From: Bacteroides sp.
Lineage (GTDB): Bacteria; Bacteroidota; Bacteroidia; Bacteroidales; Bacteroidaceae
Assembly (NCBI RefSeq): GCF_030151085.1
Contig: NZ_JASLER010000084.1
Location: 1 to 64,000, forward strand
Length of the DNA: 64,000 bases
Direction of reading: 5' to 3'
The notes under the pieces: generated by a model
Seen by the model: only the letters and a program-made list of their open reading frames with translations
Databases searched by the model: none
Told to the model about the DNA's origin: nothing
Program-made: the position numbers and the translations under genes
Part shown: in pieces, positions 45,437 to 54,696 of the stretch
Layout of the letters: the number at the start of each line of letters is the position of its first letter
How positions within the stretch are numbered: position 1 is the first letter of the stretch

Positions 45437-46444
45437 ATGAGAAAGATTCTTTTATGCTGTTTGCTGATACTATTTACCGGTAATATACAAGCACAAGTAG
45501 CTATCGGAAATGTACAAGCCCAAGTTTCGAGAATGATGTATGGAGACACTACCCGGATAGGCATTCCATTCTGCAAAGACCCGCATGTAGTTCATTTTCA
45601 GAATAGATACCTGATGTATTACTCCATTCCACCTTACAAGAACAATCCCCAATCGGGATGGAATATCGGTATTGCCGAAAGTCACGACTTGATTAACTGG
45701 ACGAAAGTCGGAGAAATAACTCCCGCTCCCGGTGCCGATTATGAAAAGAAAGGTCTATGTGCTCCCGGCGCTTTGATTCGTGATGGTAAGGTACATCTGT
45801 TTTATCAAACCTATGGTAATATGCAGAAAGATGCCATTTGCCATGCTGTATCTGTTGATGGTATCCACTTCGAGCGTAACCCTACGAATCCGATATTTCA
45901 TCCTACCGGAGACTGGAACTGTGGGCGTGCCATTGATGCGGAAGTGTATGAATTCAAAGGCAAATACTACCTCTATTTCGCATCGCGTGATAAAGACTTC
46001 AAGATTCAGCTACAAGGTGTAGCTGTAGCTCCGGGCAATACCGACTTCAATCGGGAAGACTGGAAACTGGCTGTGGATGCTCCGATACTTGTACCCGAGC
46101 TTCCTTGGGAGGGAGAATGTATTGAAGCAGCTTCTATAGTAAGAAAGGGGAATAAGCTATTCATGTTCTATGCCGGAGCATACAATAATGCGCCCCAACA
46201 AATAGGTGTGGCAGTTAGTAAAGACGGCGTAAACTGGAAACGCTTATTTGATAAACCTTTCATGCCCAATGGCAAACCCGGTGAATGGAACTCAAGTGAA
46301 TCCGGACATCCGCATATCTTTGCTGATACCGACGGGCGTACATATCTGTTCTTTCAGGGAAACAACGACAATGGTCGTACTTGGTATATCACTAATGTAG
46401 AAGTGTTTTGGAAAGGCGGAAAGCCTGTCTTGAGTAGTAAATGA
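45437..46444 (+). CDS. GH43-like five-bladed beta-propeller glycosidase
   Basis: 335 residues with a signal peptide ending near AQVAIGN. Repeated propeller blades show the clan's strands: FCKDPHVVHFQNRYLMYYSI with the expected N-terminal aspartate, GLCAPGALIRDGKVHLFYQT, NCGRAIDAEVYEFKGKYYLY with a second acidic site, and SGHPHIFADTDGRTYLFF. This is the GH43/GH32 fold. The exact family is not certain: it may be a GH43 subfamily or an unassigned relative. Together with GH115 upstream it suggests arabinofuranosidase or xylosidase action on xylan. The gene ends 21 bp before a 22-bp repeat array. Confidence 0.8.
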   Translation: MRKILLCCLLILFTGNIQAQVAIGNVQAQVSRMMYGDTTRIGIPFCKDPHVVHFQNRYLMYYSIPPYKNNPQSGWNIGIAESHDLINWTKVGEITPAPGADYEKKGLCAPGALIRDGKVHLFYQTYGNMQKDAICHAVSVDGIHFERNPTNPIFHPTGDWNCGRAIDAEVYEFKGKYYLYFASRDKDFKIQLQGVAVAPGNTDFNREDWKLAVDAPILVPELPWEGECIEAASIVRKGNKLFMFYAGAYNNAPQQIGVAVSKDGVNWKRLFDKPFMPNGKPGEWNSSESGHPHIFADTDGRTYLFFQGNNDNGRTWYITNVEVFWKGGKPVLSSK

Positions 46445-46465
46445 TGAATACTATTGTATAAGGTT

Positions 46466-46553
46466 TTGCCAACTGGCTGGCAAACTGTTGCCAACATGCT
46501 GGCAAGACCTTGCCAAAGTGCAGGCAAAGTCTTGCCAACCCGTTGGCAATAAC
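46466..46553. repeat. Four 22-bp tandem dyad units between convergent genes
   Basis: Units start exactly at 46466, 46488, 46510 and 46532. Each is TTGCCA, six variable bases, TGGCAA (once AGGCAA), then four bases. The perfect dyad with the fixed 6-6-6-4 geometry repeats without any spacing error. It separates the GH43-like and GH9 genes, which converge here. Confidence 0.95.
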
Positions 46554-46581
46554 AGCAAGATACTTGTCTTGGAACTTAACT

Positions 46582-49116
46582 CTATTTGTTCAGAAGTTGT
46601 TGTGCTGCCAGTACCAGGAACATATAGTGCGACGAACCTCCTCCTAACACATACTCCGTTTGTTGCCACAAGAAGGGGAAGGTGAGCAGCTCAGGGAAAT
46701 CAGGGCGGATAAGTGCCGTTCCGGAGATAACTCCACCCGGGATATACGACCAGTCCGCACGGTTCAGACCATAACCTACCGTAGCCGATTGTGCACCCAC
46801 GCCCGAAGCGAAGGAAGCTTGATTGGAGCCCGGATGACATCCCAGAATAAAGTTGAGTGCACTGAATACAGGTGCGCTTGGGAATATCTCAGGATAGGCA
46901 GTAGTCAGGAAATAGTGCTCGAAGCCGAAACGTTGGATGTCCCAGCCGGCACCCCAGATGTGTGGACGGTAAGGAATACCGTAAGGCGTTTCCTCAACTT
47001 GCTTGTTCAACTCTTTTTCGTAATCGGCAAGTGCTTTGCGGAAGGCGGTAGAGAAGGCTTTCGCTTTCTTGTTCTTCATTTCCGCAAATTGTTTCTCTAC
47101 GCGGGCGGTGTACCAGCCGGTACGTCCTATTTGCTGGATGATAGTCTCCTGATTTGCCAGCAAGAAATCCATATACGTTTGTTCTCCGGTAGTGAGATAA
47201 AGCTCTACGGCTGCCTGAATCTTAGGAGAAAGCGTTCTGTTATTATTTGTGGCAGTAGTGGCATAGATTTGGCGGGCGATGTTGAGGCAATGCACGCTTA
47301 ATGTATCGTTGAAGCCTTTCAGCACGCGCGAAGTAGCGGCGAGTTGTGCCGCTGTGGCCAGTTCGCGTCCCGGATTATCTTCTGTAAATATCCAGCGGTC
47401 ATCACTATTGCCTATCTTACCATCGGTCATGGCAGCAGCATCGCCTAAGAGCACGTACTGGCGCAGGTCATTGCAGATAATACCCCGATACAATCGGCCT
47501 AAAGCAAGATACCCGTTTACTACACTCAGTGCACCGTTCTCCACTTGTTGCAGTAAGTCATTCTTACCGTCGGGCTGATGAATTTCGGTGATACGGTTGA
47601 TTTGGTCGATAGAAGTGGCGTCAATCTCCGGACGGAAAGCTTCGTAGGCCAATGCAAGGATATAAGATTCACCGGCTTGCGACTCTATACGCAGGTCGAA
47701 ATCGCCCGCATCGTGCCAGCCGCCGATGTTGACTCCCGGAACTATTTCGCCCGGCTTAAATTTAGAAAGACCTTCTTTCTGGTCGTAACCGTCGATGTGG
47801 TTGTGTGCGGGGGCCATTTGTGCATCGTCCATGTGGCAGAAGTCATGCCATACACGGTACTTCTCATTCACACGCATGTGACACATTTGCACGGGCAGGA
47901 AGTATTCCAGTACAGGTTGCCAAACACCACGGGCATATACATCACTGTCTATACGGAAGATGGGTGAAATGGAAGCTCCGTACTTTATCTTATACAGTCC
48001 CGGCTCCTTCACGTCGGTGAAGTCCACTTTCAGATAGTTATATCTCAGGAACTTTCCCCAGTTGGCAGGGCTGACGGTTTTCACGATGTTCTCTTTATCC
48101 GCATCGATACGGATTACTTGTGCCGTTTCCTGGCGATTATCACGAATATCCATCTCGATAACCGCTTCTTTGTTTTGTGCCGGATGATACCCTATCTGTG
48201 AGGTTTGGATGATAGGTTGGTACATCCAGTCGGCTACCACATTCGGAGAGATAATCCACTTCACTGCACCTTTGGTGACGCCGGGCTTGATGTTGCTGCG
48301 CAATACGAACCAACCGTTGTTGTGGTTCATGCGTCCGTCAAAGAGTTGCAGGTCGCCGTTCAGAGATTCGATAGTTACTTTATTGTAGGGGTCATCGGGA
48401 CGAGAAGTGAACTTCGTTCCTACGGCGTAGGGTTCACTGATCACGTCGTCCGCTACAATGGGACTGTATCCTTTGCCAACCAGTTTGTCATAATCGGCCA
48501 GCGGACTCTTTCCATTGTGATAATTACCTGTATGTAGATGATTGCTTTGTGTTGTCAATAAGGGGGAATTGGGTTGTTGCGGATAGATGCCGCTCTTGTT
48601 ATCCATCAGCCAAGGCTTGCCGAAGAGTGATCCGGGGAAGAATTCGAAGTTGAACCCCACCTTCCCGATAAACTCTTGGGGAATAGGACGGTCTAGGTCT
48701 ACGGTTACTTCTATGTTTCTGCCTTTGGCTTCTACTTTTACGGTATACTTCAGGTTGAGGTCGGGATAAACCATCGGATTGAAGCCAGTAAGATGGCGCG
48801 AAGAATCGGGATAACACAGGGTAGCGGTGATACTGTTGTCGCCTAGTTTGCGATCCAGTTGCTTGGGCACGGGCTGCCACTGTCCCGGGGTAGCTTCCAG
48901 ACGGATATCACCGTTGGTTGCTATGCGGTGTCCGTTCATAATGATACAGACTCCACCCTGATGTCCTTCGGGGTAGATGTCGTCGAAAGCCATCACATCC
49001 ACTCCTTGGTTCTTGAAGTAGCCGGAGGGCGTTAGCTTGAAGTCTTGTGCATGCAAAGCGCCGCAAGAGAACAGCCAGGCGAAAGCCGATGCAAGTACGA
49101 AATGTTTCTTTCTCAT
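46582..49116 (-). CDS. GH9-family glycosidase with extended N-terminal domain
   Basis: About 844 residues from MRKKHFVLASAFAWLFSCGA, a signal peptide. Residues about 25-310 are an extra beta-rich region before the CelD-like Ig domain (near TSQIGYHPAQNKEAVIEM); the catalytic barrel begins near residue 400. GGWHDAGDFDLRI carries the catalytic aspartates, and WQQTEYVLGGGSSHYMF near the C-terminus provides the general-acid glutamate. The long N-terminal region sets it apart from the 582-residue GH9 in this window. It is the minus-strand gene nearest the first HTCS and probably belongs to the same utilization locus. Confidence 0.88.
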   Translation of the reverse strand: MRKKHFVLASAFAWLFSCGALHAQDFKLTPSGYFKNQGVDVMAFDDIYPEGHQGGVCIIMNGHRIATNGDIRLEATPGQWQPVPKQLDRKLGDNSITATLCYPDSSRHLTGFNPMVYPDLNLKYTVKVEAKGRNIEVTVDLDRPIPQEFIGKVGFNFEFFPGSLFGKPWLMDNKSGIYPQQPNSPLLTTQSNHLHTGNYHNGKSPLADYDKLVGKGYSPIVADDVISEPYAVGTKFTSRPDDPYNKVTIESLNGDLQLFDGRMNHNNGWFVLRSNIKPGVTKGAVKWIISPNVVADWMYQPIIQTSQIGYHPAQNKEAVIEMDIRDNRQETAQVIRIDADKENIVKTVSPANWGKFLRYNYLKVDFTDVKEPGLYKIKYGASISPIFRIDSDVYARGVWQPVLEYFLPVQMCHMRVNEKYRVWHDFCHMDDAQMAPAHNHIDGYDQKEGLSKFKPGEIVPGVNIGGWHDAGDFDLRIESQAGESYILALAYEAFRPEIDATSIDQINRITEIHQPDGKNDLLQQVENGALSVVNGYLALGRLYRGIICNDLRQYVLLGDAAAMTDGKIGNSDDRWIFTEDNPGRELATAAQLAATSRVLKGFNDTLSVHCLNIARQIYATTATNNNRTLSPKIQAAVELYLTTGEQTYMDFLLANQETIIQQIGRTGWYTARVEKQFAEMKNKKAKAFSTAFRKALADYEKELNKQVEETPYGIPYRPHIWGAGWDIQRFGFEHYFLTTAYPEIFPSAPVFSALNFILGCHPGSNQASFASGVGAQSATVGYGLNRADWSYIPGGVISGTALIRPDFPELLTFPFLWQQTEYVLGGGSSHYMFLVLAAQQLLNK

Positions 49117-49232
49117 AGTATATCTTATTAGAGTTACTGATTTCTCTGCTAATGTACGCACTTCATGAGATACAGAGGGTGGTTGTTTGTAGACAATAGC
49201 GTGATGAAATGTGTTTAGTATCAGTATTTCAA

Positions 49233-52200
49233 CTAATTTGTACTCTTTTGGCTGCGGATAAACTCGGAAGGGCTTACTCCGAATTCTTCCTTAAAGTGCT
49301 TGGTGAAGATTTTGGGCGAGTTATACCCCAGCATGTAGGCTATCTCCGCTATCTGCATCTGACTTTCGGCAAGTAGTTGCTGCGCCCTTTTCATACGAAT
49401 CACTTTAATGAACTCTAGGGAGGTTTTCCCTGTAATCTTCACCATCTTCTTATAAAGATAACCACGTGAGATGTTCAGTTGTCCCGCCAGCTCTTCTACC
49501 GAGAACTCGGCATTCGTGAGGTTGTCTTCCACAATACGGATAGCCTTCTCTACAAACTGCTGGTCGAGGGGCGTGATGGTGATGCGGCTAGGCTCTATCT
49601 TTATCTCATCGTTGAAGAGTTCGTGCTTCTTCAGGTTGTTTTCTATCAACTTGCTGATACGCAACTTCAAGACTTCCATGTTGAAAGGCTTGGTGATGTA
49701 GTCGTCGGCACCCATGTTCAGCCCTTCCAGTTGATATTCCTCGCTGGCTTTGGCGGTCAGGAGAATGATAGGGATGTGTGAAATGCGGATGTCGTTTTTG
49801 ATAGCCGTACAGAGTTCCAAGCCGTTCATCTTAGGCATCATCACGTCGCTGATGATGATATCTACGTTCTCGGTATTCAATACCTCCAGAGCTTCCAGCC
49901 CGTTCATGGCCTTCAATACATTGTAGTTGGTGGAAAGGCAGGCGCTCAGGAAGTCGAGGAAGTCGTAGTTATCGTCAACCAGTAGGATGGTATAGTTCTG
50001 CTCGTTCCTGCTGCCGGGCTGTTCCGGTGGACGGGCGTCCTCAACGGCTTTTTGCCCCTGTATCTGAGGTTGTACGGTGGCATGCATCGGCAGGCTGATA
50101 GTGAAGATGCTTCCGTGGGGTACGTTGCCGGAAACCTGAATGTTTCCTTTGTGCATCTTCACGTATTCGGCTACGAGGTATAAGCCGATGCCGCTTCCTC
50201 CCAGTGTGTTCTCTTGTTGTTCCGCCTGATAGAAGCATTGGAATATTTTCTTCTGCTGGGTGTCGTCTATGCCGCACCCGGTATCGCTGAACTGCATGAC
50301 GAGGTTGCTGCCTTCTATATGGATGGTAATCTCGATGCTTCCCTTGTTCTCGGTGAATTTGAATGCATTGGAGAGGATATTCATGACTATCTTCCTCACT
50401 TTGTCATAGTCGAAATCCATCTGTATATTAGCCTGCGGACTTACTATCCGATAGTCTATCTCCCGCTTGCGTGCCACACTGTCGAAGGCTTGGAACTGGT
50501 CTTTTACGAGGCTCACTATATCTCCGTGGATGTAGTGCATAGTCTCCCCGCTAGCATCCAGTTTGCGGAAGTCCAGCAACTGGTTGATAAGTTCCAGCAG
50601 ATATCTGGCATTGTTCTGGGCAGTATATAATAAGGTGTTCTTATATTGGGGATACTTGCTCAGGAACTCTTCCAAGGGATTGATGATGAGTGATAGCGGT
50701 GTCCGCAGTTCATGGCTGATGTTGGCAAAGAACTGCATCTTCATATCGGTAACTTTCTGCTGGCGTTCGCTCTCCACTTCGGCTGCTTTTTGTAGGGCTG
50801 TCTTTCTGCGGCGTGAGCGGTAGTACACGATGGTTCTCCATCCGGAGCATACCACAATGAGGAAGTAAGCAAGATAAGCCCATCCGGTTTTGTACCAGGG
50901 AGGCAGAATTCGGATTGTGATAGTCTTGATGTTGGGCGACCACATATACTCGGAGTTGCAGGCTTTCACTTGAAGTTCGTAAGTGCCGGTAGGGAGCATG
51001 GAGAAATCAATCTGATTGTTGGCGGTATAGTTCCAGTCCGATTGTTGTCCCTTTATGCGATAGGCGTAACGTACTTTGCCCGGCTCTATAAAGTCGAGTG
51101 TGGAGAACTGAAGCTGGAAGAAAGGTAATCCCTCTTTCAGAATGACTTCGGTAGCGCATTCGGGAGATTTGCCGTTCAGCATCTCGGATAAGGGATAGTA
51201 CCCGGGTTCTATTCCCGTCATATAGACTTGTGCGTTGTAGGCGTTGTGCACTATTTCCTGGGGAGTAATGGTAGTATATCCGTTGGAGGTTCCCACGAGG
51301 ATATTTCCGTTCTTCAATTTATAGAGGGCACGGTCATTGACGTTGTTGGATAAGATGCCGTCGTTCACGTCATAGTTGCAGACCGAAGGCGACTTCTGAG
51401 TCAGGTTGATACGTGTTAAGCCATTGCAGGTGCCTATCCACATCTGGTGGTTATTGTCCTCACAAATGGCAGTTACCATATTGGCGGGCAATCCGTTGCT
51501 ATGGTCGAAGTGGTGGATGCTGTCGTTGTTCAGGTTCCAATAGGATAAACCCTGAGTACCTCCCAGCCAGAGGATGTTGCGATGGTCTTTATAGAGGGTG
51601 TATAAGGTCTGCTTCTTTAATTCCTGTGTTTTAGGTTGGTTGTGGTGGATAAACGTGCACTGATTGTTCTTGATATTGGCAAGCATCAGTCCGATTGAGG
51701 TAGCTACATACAGGTTGTCTTCATCGGCAAATATCATGTCCCTGATATTTATCCTGCCTTGCATGTTCAGAAGGGTTTGGAACTGTTGCGTCTTTGCATC
51801 CAGCTTTTGTATGCAACCATCCAGAGTGCCTATCCAGATGTTACCTTCTTTATCGGGTTGTATGCCGTAAACGTCATTGCCTAATAATCCGCTATTCTCG
51901 TAGGTATATTGCGTTATCTTTCCGTGGTCGTAGCATATCAGCCCGTTCTGGAATGTTCCCAACCAAAGTCTGTTCTTGTTGTCCTTCTTGATGTTGACAA
52001 TGACATTGGCAGGCGTTGGAATCCGTTCGGGAAGCGGGGCGTCCAGGGATTGGCGCATCAGTCCTCCGCCATCCGTGCCATACCAGATAGAGAGGGAATC
52101 TTCGCAAAACGAGATCATATCGCTGTATTGCCATAACCTTTGGTTGATGAATACCTGCGATTGGGGAACGTAATACGATATGCCTTGCTTGAAGTTGCCG

Positions 52201-53195
52201 ATCCACACAATGCCTTCCTGGTCGATATGGATGGCACTCAGGTTGTTGCTGGCTATGGTATGGGACTTCAGAGGGTCGTGCGATAAATTAGTCAGTGTTC
52301 GTGACTGCGGCTGGTAGACGAATCCTCCGAGATGGCTGGTGATAAGCCAGATATTGCCGTTCTTATCTTCCTCAATGGTGCGTATACGGTTGAATTGTTC
52401 GGTATGGATGGGCAGTTTTATCTCTTCCCAATCTGCCTGCCGGTTCTTCTTGTAGAGGAGCAGACTGTTCTGGAAGGTGTAAATCCACATACCGCCGTTG
52501 CGGTCGATATATATCCGTGGCAGGTGTTTCTCCAGGTATTTCTTGTATTGGGCAGGGATGGGAATCTCATGGGTGAGAGACGAATTGATATTGGTGTAGA
52601 ACAACTTCCCACTTTCGTAGATGGAGTAGATATATTCGTCGGTGACAAACAACTTGGTAATATAAGTATCTACCAAAGGATACATCTTCGTCATCTTCTG
52701 CTGATGGTCGTAGAGGTATATCTTGCTATTATCGTATGCCCAGAAGTACTTCTTCTTAGGGTCCATTCCGGCGTGGGGGATGGTGTCGCAAGTGATGTTG
52801 ATCTGTTGAAGCACCTCCTCGCTGTTTTGATTGAACTTCCCCGTCTGATAGTCGTAGATGGCAATGCCTTCGTTGGTAGATACCCATATATTGCCTTTCC
52901 AGTCTTCGAAGATATCTGTGATATTGTTATCGGGCAAGTTATCAATGCCTTGATAATACTGCTGGAAGGAATAAGAGTCATAGCGGTTGAGGCCCGATGC
53001 GGTTCCTATCCAAAGGAAACCCCGGCTGTCACGGCACAAGGCAAAGATACTGTTGTTTGAAAGCCCTTCGGTAGTGGACAATTGCCTGAACATGATAATG
53101 CTTTGCTCCGTAGGGTTAGCCTGGGCATAACGGGGAAACAGTATGCTAAGTAGTAGCACCAGGCGGTATAGATAGGAAGTAACGGATGAGTTCAT
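49233..53195 (-). CDS. Hybrid two-component system regulator (HTCS1)
   Basis: 1320 residues. It senses a glycan in the periplasm and activates polysaccharide-utilization genes, combining sensor, kinase, receiver and DNA-binding parts in one chain. Signal peptide; two beta-propellers (about 35-690) of Reg_prop repeats such as RDSRGFLWIGTASGLNRYD; a Y_Y_Y domain (about 700-770); a transmembrane helix; HisKA with phosphoacceptor H828 in ANISHELRTPLS; HATPase with DTGCGID and GGSGIGLYLV; a receiver with D1117 in IIISDVMMPKMNG; and a C-terminal AraC domain (EFSVEELAGQLNISRGYLYK). All key residues are present. It is divergent from the epimerase-GH30 pair, which it probably controls. Confidence 0.95.
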   Translation of the reverse strand: MNSSVTSYLYRLVLLLSILFPRYAQANPTEQSIIMFRQLSTTEGLSNNSIFALCRDSRGFLWIGTASGLNRYDSYSFQQYYQGIDNLPDNNITDIFEDWKGNIWVSTNEGIAIYDYQTGKFNQNSEEVLQQINITCDTIPHAGMDPKKKYFWAYDNSKIYLYDHQQKMTKMYPLVDTYITKLFVTDEYIYSIYESGKLFYTNINSSLTHEIPIPAQYKKYLEKHLPRIYIDRNGGMWIYTFQNSLLLYKKNRQADWEEIKLPIHTEQFNRIRTIEEDKNGNIWLITSHLGGFVYQPQSRTLTNLSHDPLKSHTIASNNLSAIHIDQEGIVWIGNFKQGISYYVPQSQVFINQRLWQYSDMISFCEDSLSIWYGTDGGGLMRQSLDAPLPERIPTPANVIVNIKKDNKNRLWLGTFQNGLICYDHGKITQYTYENSGLLGNDVYGIQPDKEGNIWIGTLDGCIQKLDAKTQQFQTLLNMQGRINIRDMIFADEDNLYVATSIGLMLANIKNNQCTFIHHNQPKTQELKKQTLYTLYKDHRNILWLGGTQGLSYWNLNNDSIHHFDHSNGLPANMVTAICEDNNHQMWIGTCNGLTRINLTQKSPSVCNYDVNDGILSNNVNDRALYKLKNGNILVGTSNGYTTITPQEIVHNAYNAQVYMTGIEPGYYPLSEMLNGKSPECATEVILKEGLPFFQLQFSTLDFIEPGKVRYAYRIKGQQSDWNYTANNQIDFSMLPTGTYELQVKACNSEYMWSPNIKTITIRILPPWYKTGWAYLAYFLIVVCSGWRTIVYYRSRRRKTALQKAAEVESERQQKVTDMKMQFFANISHELRTPLSLIINPLEEFLSKYPQYKNTLLYTAQNNARYLLELINQLLDFRKLDASGETMHYIHGDIVSLVKDQFQAFDSVARKREIDYRIVSPQANIQMDFDYDKVRKIVMNILSNAFKFTENKGSIEITIHIEGSNLVMQFSDTGCGIDDTQQKKIFQCFYQAEQQENTLGGSGIGLYLVAEYVKMHKGNIQVSGNVPHGSIFTISLPMHATVQPQIQGQKAVEDARPPEQPGSRNEQNYTILLVDDNYDFLDFLSACLSTNYNVLKAMNGLEALEVLNTENVDIIISDVMMPKMNGLELCTAIKNDIRISHIPIILLTAKASEEYQLEGLNMGADDYITKPFNMEVLKLRISKLIENNLKKHELFNDEIKIEPSRITITPLDQQFVEKAIRIVEDNLTNAEFSVEELAGQLNISRGYLYKKMVKITGKTSLEFIKVIRMKRAQQLLAESQMQIAEIAYMLGYNSPKIFTKHFKEEFGVSPSEFIRSQKSTN

Positions 53196-53378
53196 GGCAT
53201 TATTAGCTTAAGCGTGGCGCAAACCTACTTAAAATTTGCAAGATTTGAAAGTTATGAAGGACTAATAACGCTTCCATAACCCTTGTATTCGGGGTTAGTA
53301 TTCAAATAATCCCGTATTTGGCTACAATTGCTACCTTTGAAATACCTTGGCGCACGTAGATAAGACCCGGAAAAACCT

Positions 53379-53386
53379 TACTTTTG
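53379..53386 (+). promoter_or_regulatory. Likely regulated promoter of the epimerase-GH30 operon
   Basis: TACTTTTG matches the -7 box 41 bp before the start codon, and TACCTTTG at 53332-53339 is a second candidate. Neither has a TTTG at 19-20 bp, as expected for a promoter that needs an activator such as the adjacent HTCS. Confidence 0.5.
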
Positions 53387-53427
53387 CGATATGACACATT
53401 CGTTAACCACTTAAATTCGTCTTATAT

Positions 53428-54681
53428 ATGAAATACCGCTTTTTTATCCTTCTATGGGTGACGCTGCAATTGCTTGCTTTCCCGGTCGCTAAAGCACAAT
53501 CCGTTTCAACCCGGGCACTGCACAATGAAATCACCGCAGACTTGAAAGACAATATCCTTGCTTTCTGGCAGAAGCATAGCATAGACCCTGCCGGAGGTTT
53601 CTACGGCTCCTTGCAACGTGACGGCACTCCCGTTGCCGACGCTCCCAAAGGAGGTGTGCTCAATGCTCGCATCCTGTGGACCTTTTCTACCGCTTACCGC
53701 ATGTACGGAGATACCATCTACCGTAACTTGGCGGATAGAGCACAACGCTACTTTATAGACCATTTCATCGACCCGCAATACGGCGGAATCTATTGGCTGA
53801 TAAATGCTGACGGTACCCCGCTCGACACAGACAAGCAGACCTACGGCTGTTCGTACGCCATCTACGGGCTATCCGAGCATTTCAGGGCAACCGGCAATGT
53901 AGAAAGTCTACAGAAAGCCATTGAGATTTATCATACCTTGGAGAGTAAGATAAAAGATCCGGTTAAAGATGGTTACATAGAATCCTTTACCCGCGAATGG
54001 GGCACCCCTGACAAGCTGGGCTACGACGGAGAAGGAGTTGCCACCAAAACCATGAATACCCATATACATGTGCTCGAAGCATATACGGCTCTATATAAAG
54101 TTTGGAGGGATGATGGTCTGCGCAAACGCCTTGCCAAGGTGATAGATATGGTAACCACTCCTCTCTACAATCCCCGCACTCATCATCTGATATTGTATTG
54201 TGATTCCGATTGGAACAACCTGGATGATATTGACTCATACGGGCATGACATCGAGACTTCCTGGTTATTGATGGAGGCTGCCGAAGCTCTGGATGATCCT
54301 CAAACACTGGAGAAATGCAAGAAGATATGTTTGGAGTTGGTAGACGCCTCGCTTCGCGAAGGTATCAACCCAATGGGTGCTATGATGTACGAAAGGCACA
54401 AAGATAAAATCCGCAAAGACGCCTCTTGGTGGTGTCAGGCGGAAACTGTAGTGGGATGTATCAACGCCTGGCAACTGACGGGGCAACCGTCTTACCTCGA
54501 TGCCGCCTCCCGCACGTGGGAGTTTATTAAATCGAGAATGATAGACAAAGAATACGGCGAGTGGTTCCGTACCGTAGAGGAAGATGGAACTCCCCGTTAC
54601 AAAGAGGCTAAAGCAAGTATGTGGAACTGTCCTTATCACAATAGTCGCATGGGTTTTGAGATAGAGACTAGATTGAAATAA
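53428..54681 (+). CDS. AGE-family 2-epimerase, cellobiose/mannobiose type, secreted
   Basis: 417 residues. The N-acylglucosamine 2-epimerase fold ((alpha/alpha)6 barrel) is shown by WQKHSIDPAGGFYGSLQRDG, MNTHIHVLEAYTALYK with conserved histidines, YGHDIETSWLLMEAAEA and WNCPYHNSRMGFEIE. This histidine pattern is that of cellobiose 2-epimerase, which converts the reducing glucose of cellobiose-type sugars to mannose. Unlike characterised cytoplasmic examples it has a clear signal peptide (RFFILLWVTLQLLAFPVAKA), so it would act in the periplasm. It precedes the GH30-like gene by 15 bp as one operon. Confidence 0.88.
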   Translation: MKYRFFILLWVTLQLLAFPVAKAQSVSTRALHNEITADLKDNILAFWQKHSIDPAGGFYGSLQRDGTPVADAPKGGVLNARILWTFSTAYRMYGDTIYRNLADRAQRYFIDHFIDPQYGGIYWLINADGTPLDTDKQTYGCSYAIYGLSEHFRATGNVESLQKAIEIYHTLESKIKDPVKDGYIESFTREWGTPDKLGYDGEGVATKTMNTHIHVLEAYTALYKVWRDDGLRKRLAKVIDMVTTPLYNPRTHHLILYCDSDWNNLDDIDSYGHDIETSWLLMEAAEALDDPQTLEKCKKICLELVDASLREGINPMGAMMYERHKDKIRKDASWWCQAETVVGCINAWQLTGQPSYLDAASRTWEFIKSRMIDKEYGEWFRTVEEDGTPRYKEAKASMWNCPYHNSRMGFEIETRLK

Positions 54682-54696
54682 CACCTTATATTAAAC

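Noticed and set aside
46466..46553. CRISPR array
   Set aside because: Units are contiguous 22-bp dyads with no unique spacers of 30-40 bp, and no cas genes are present.
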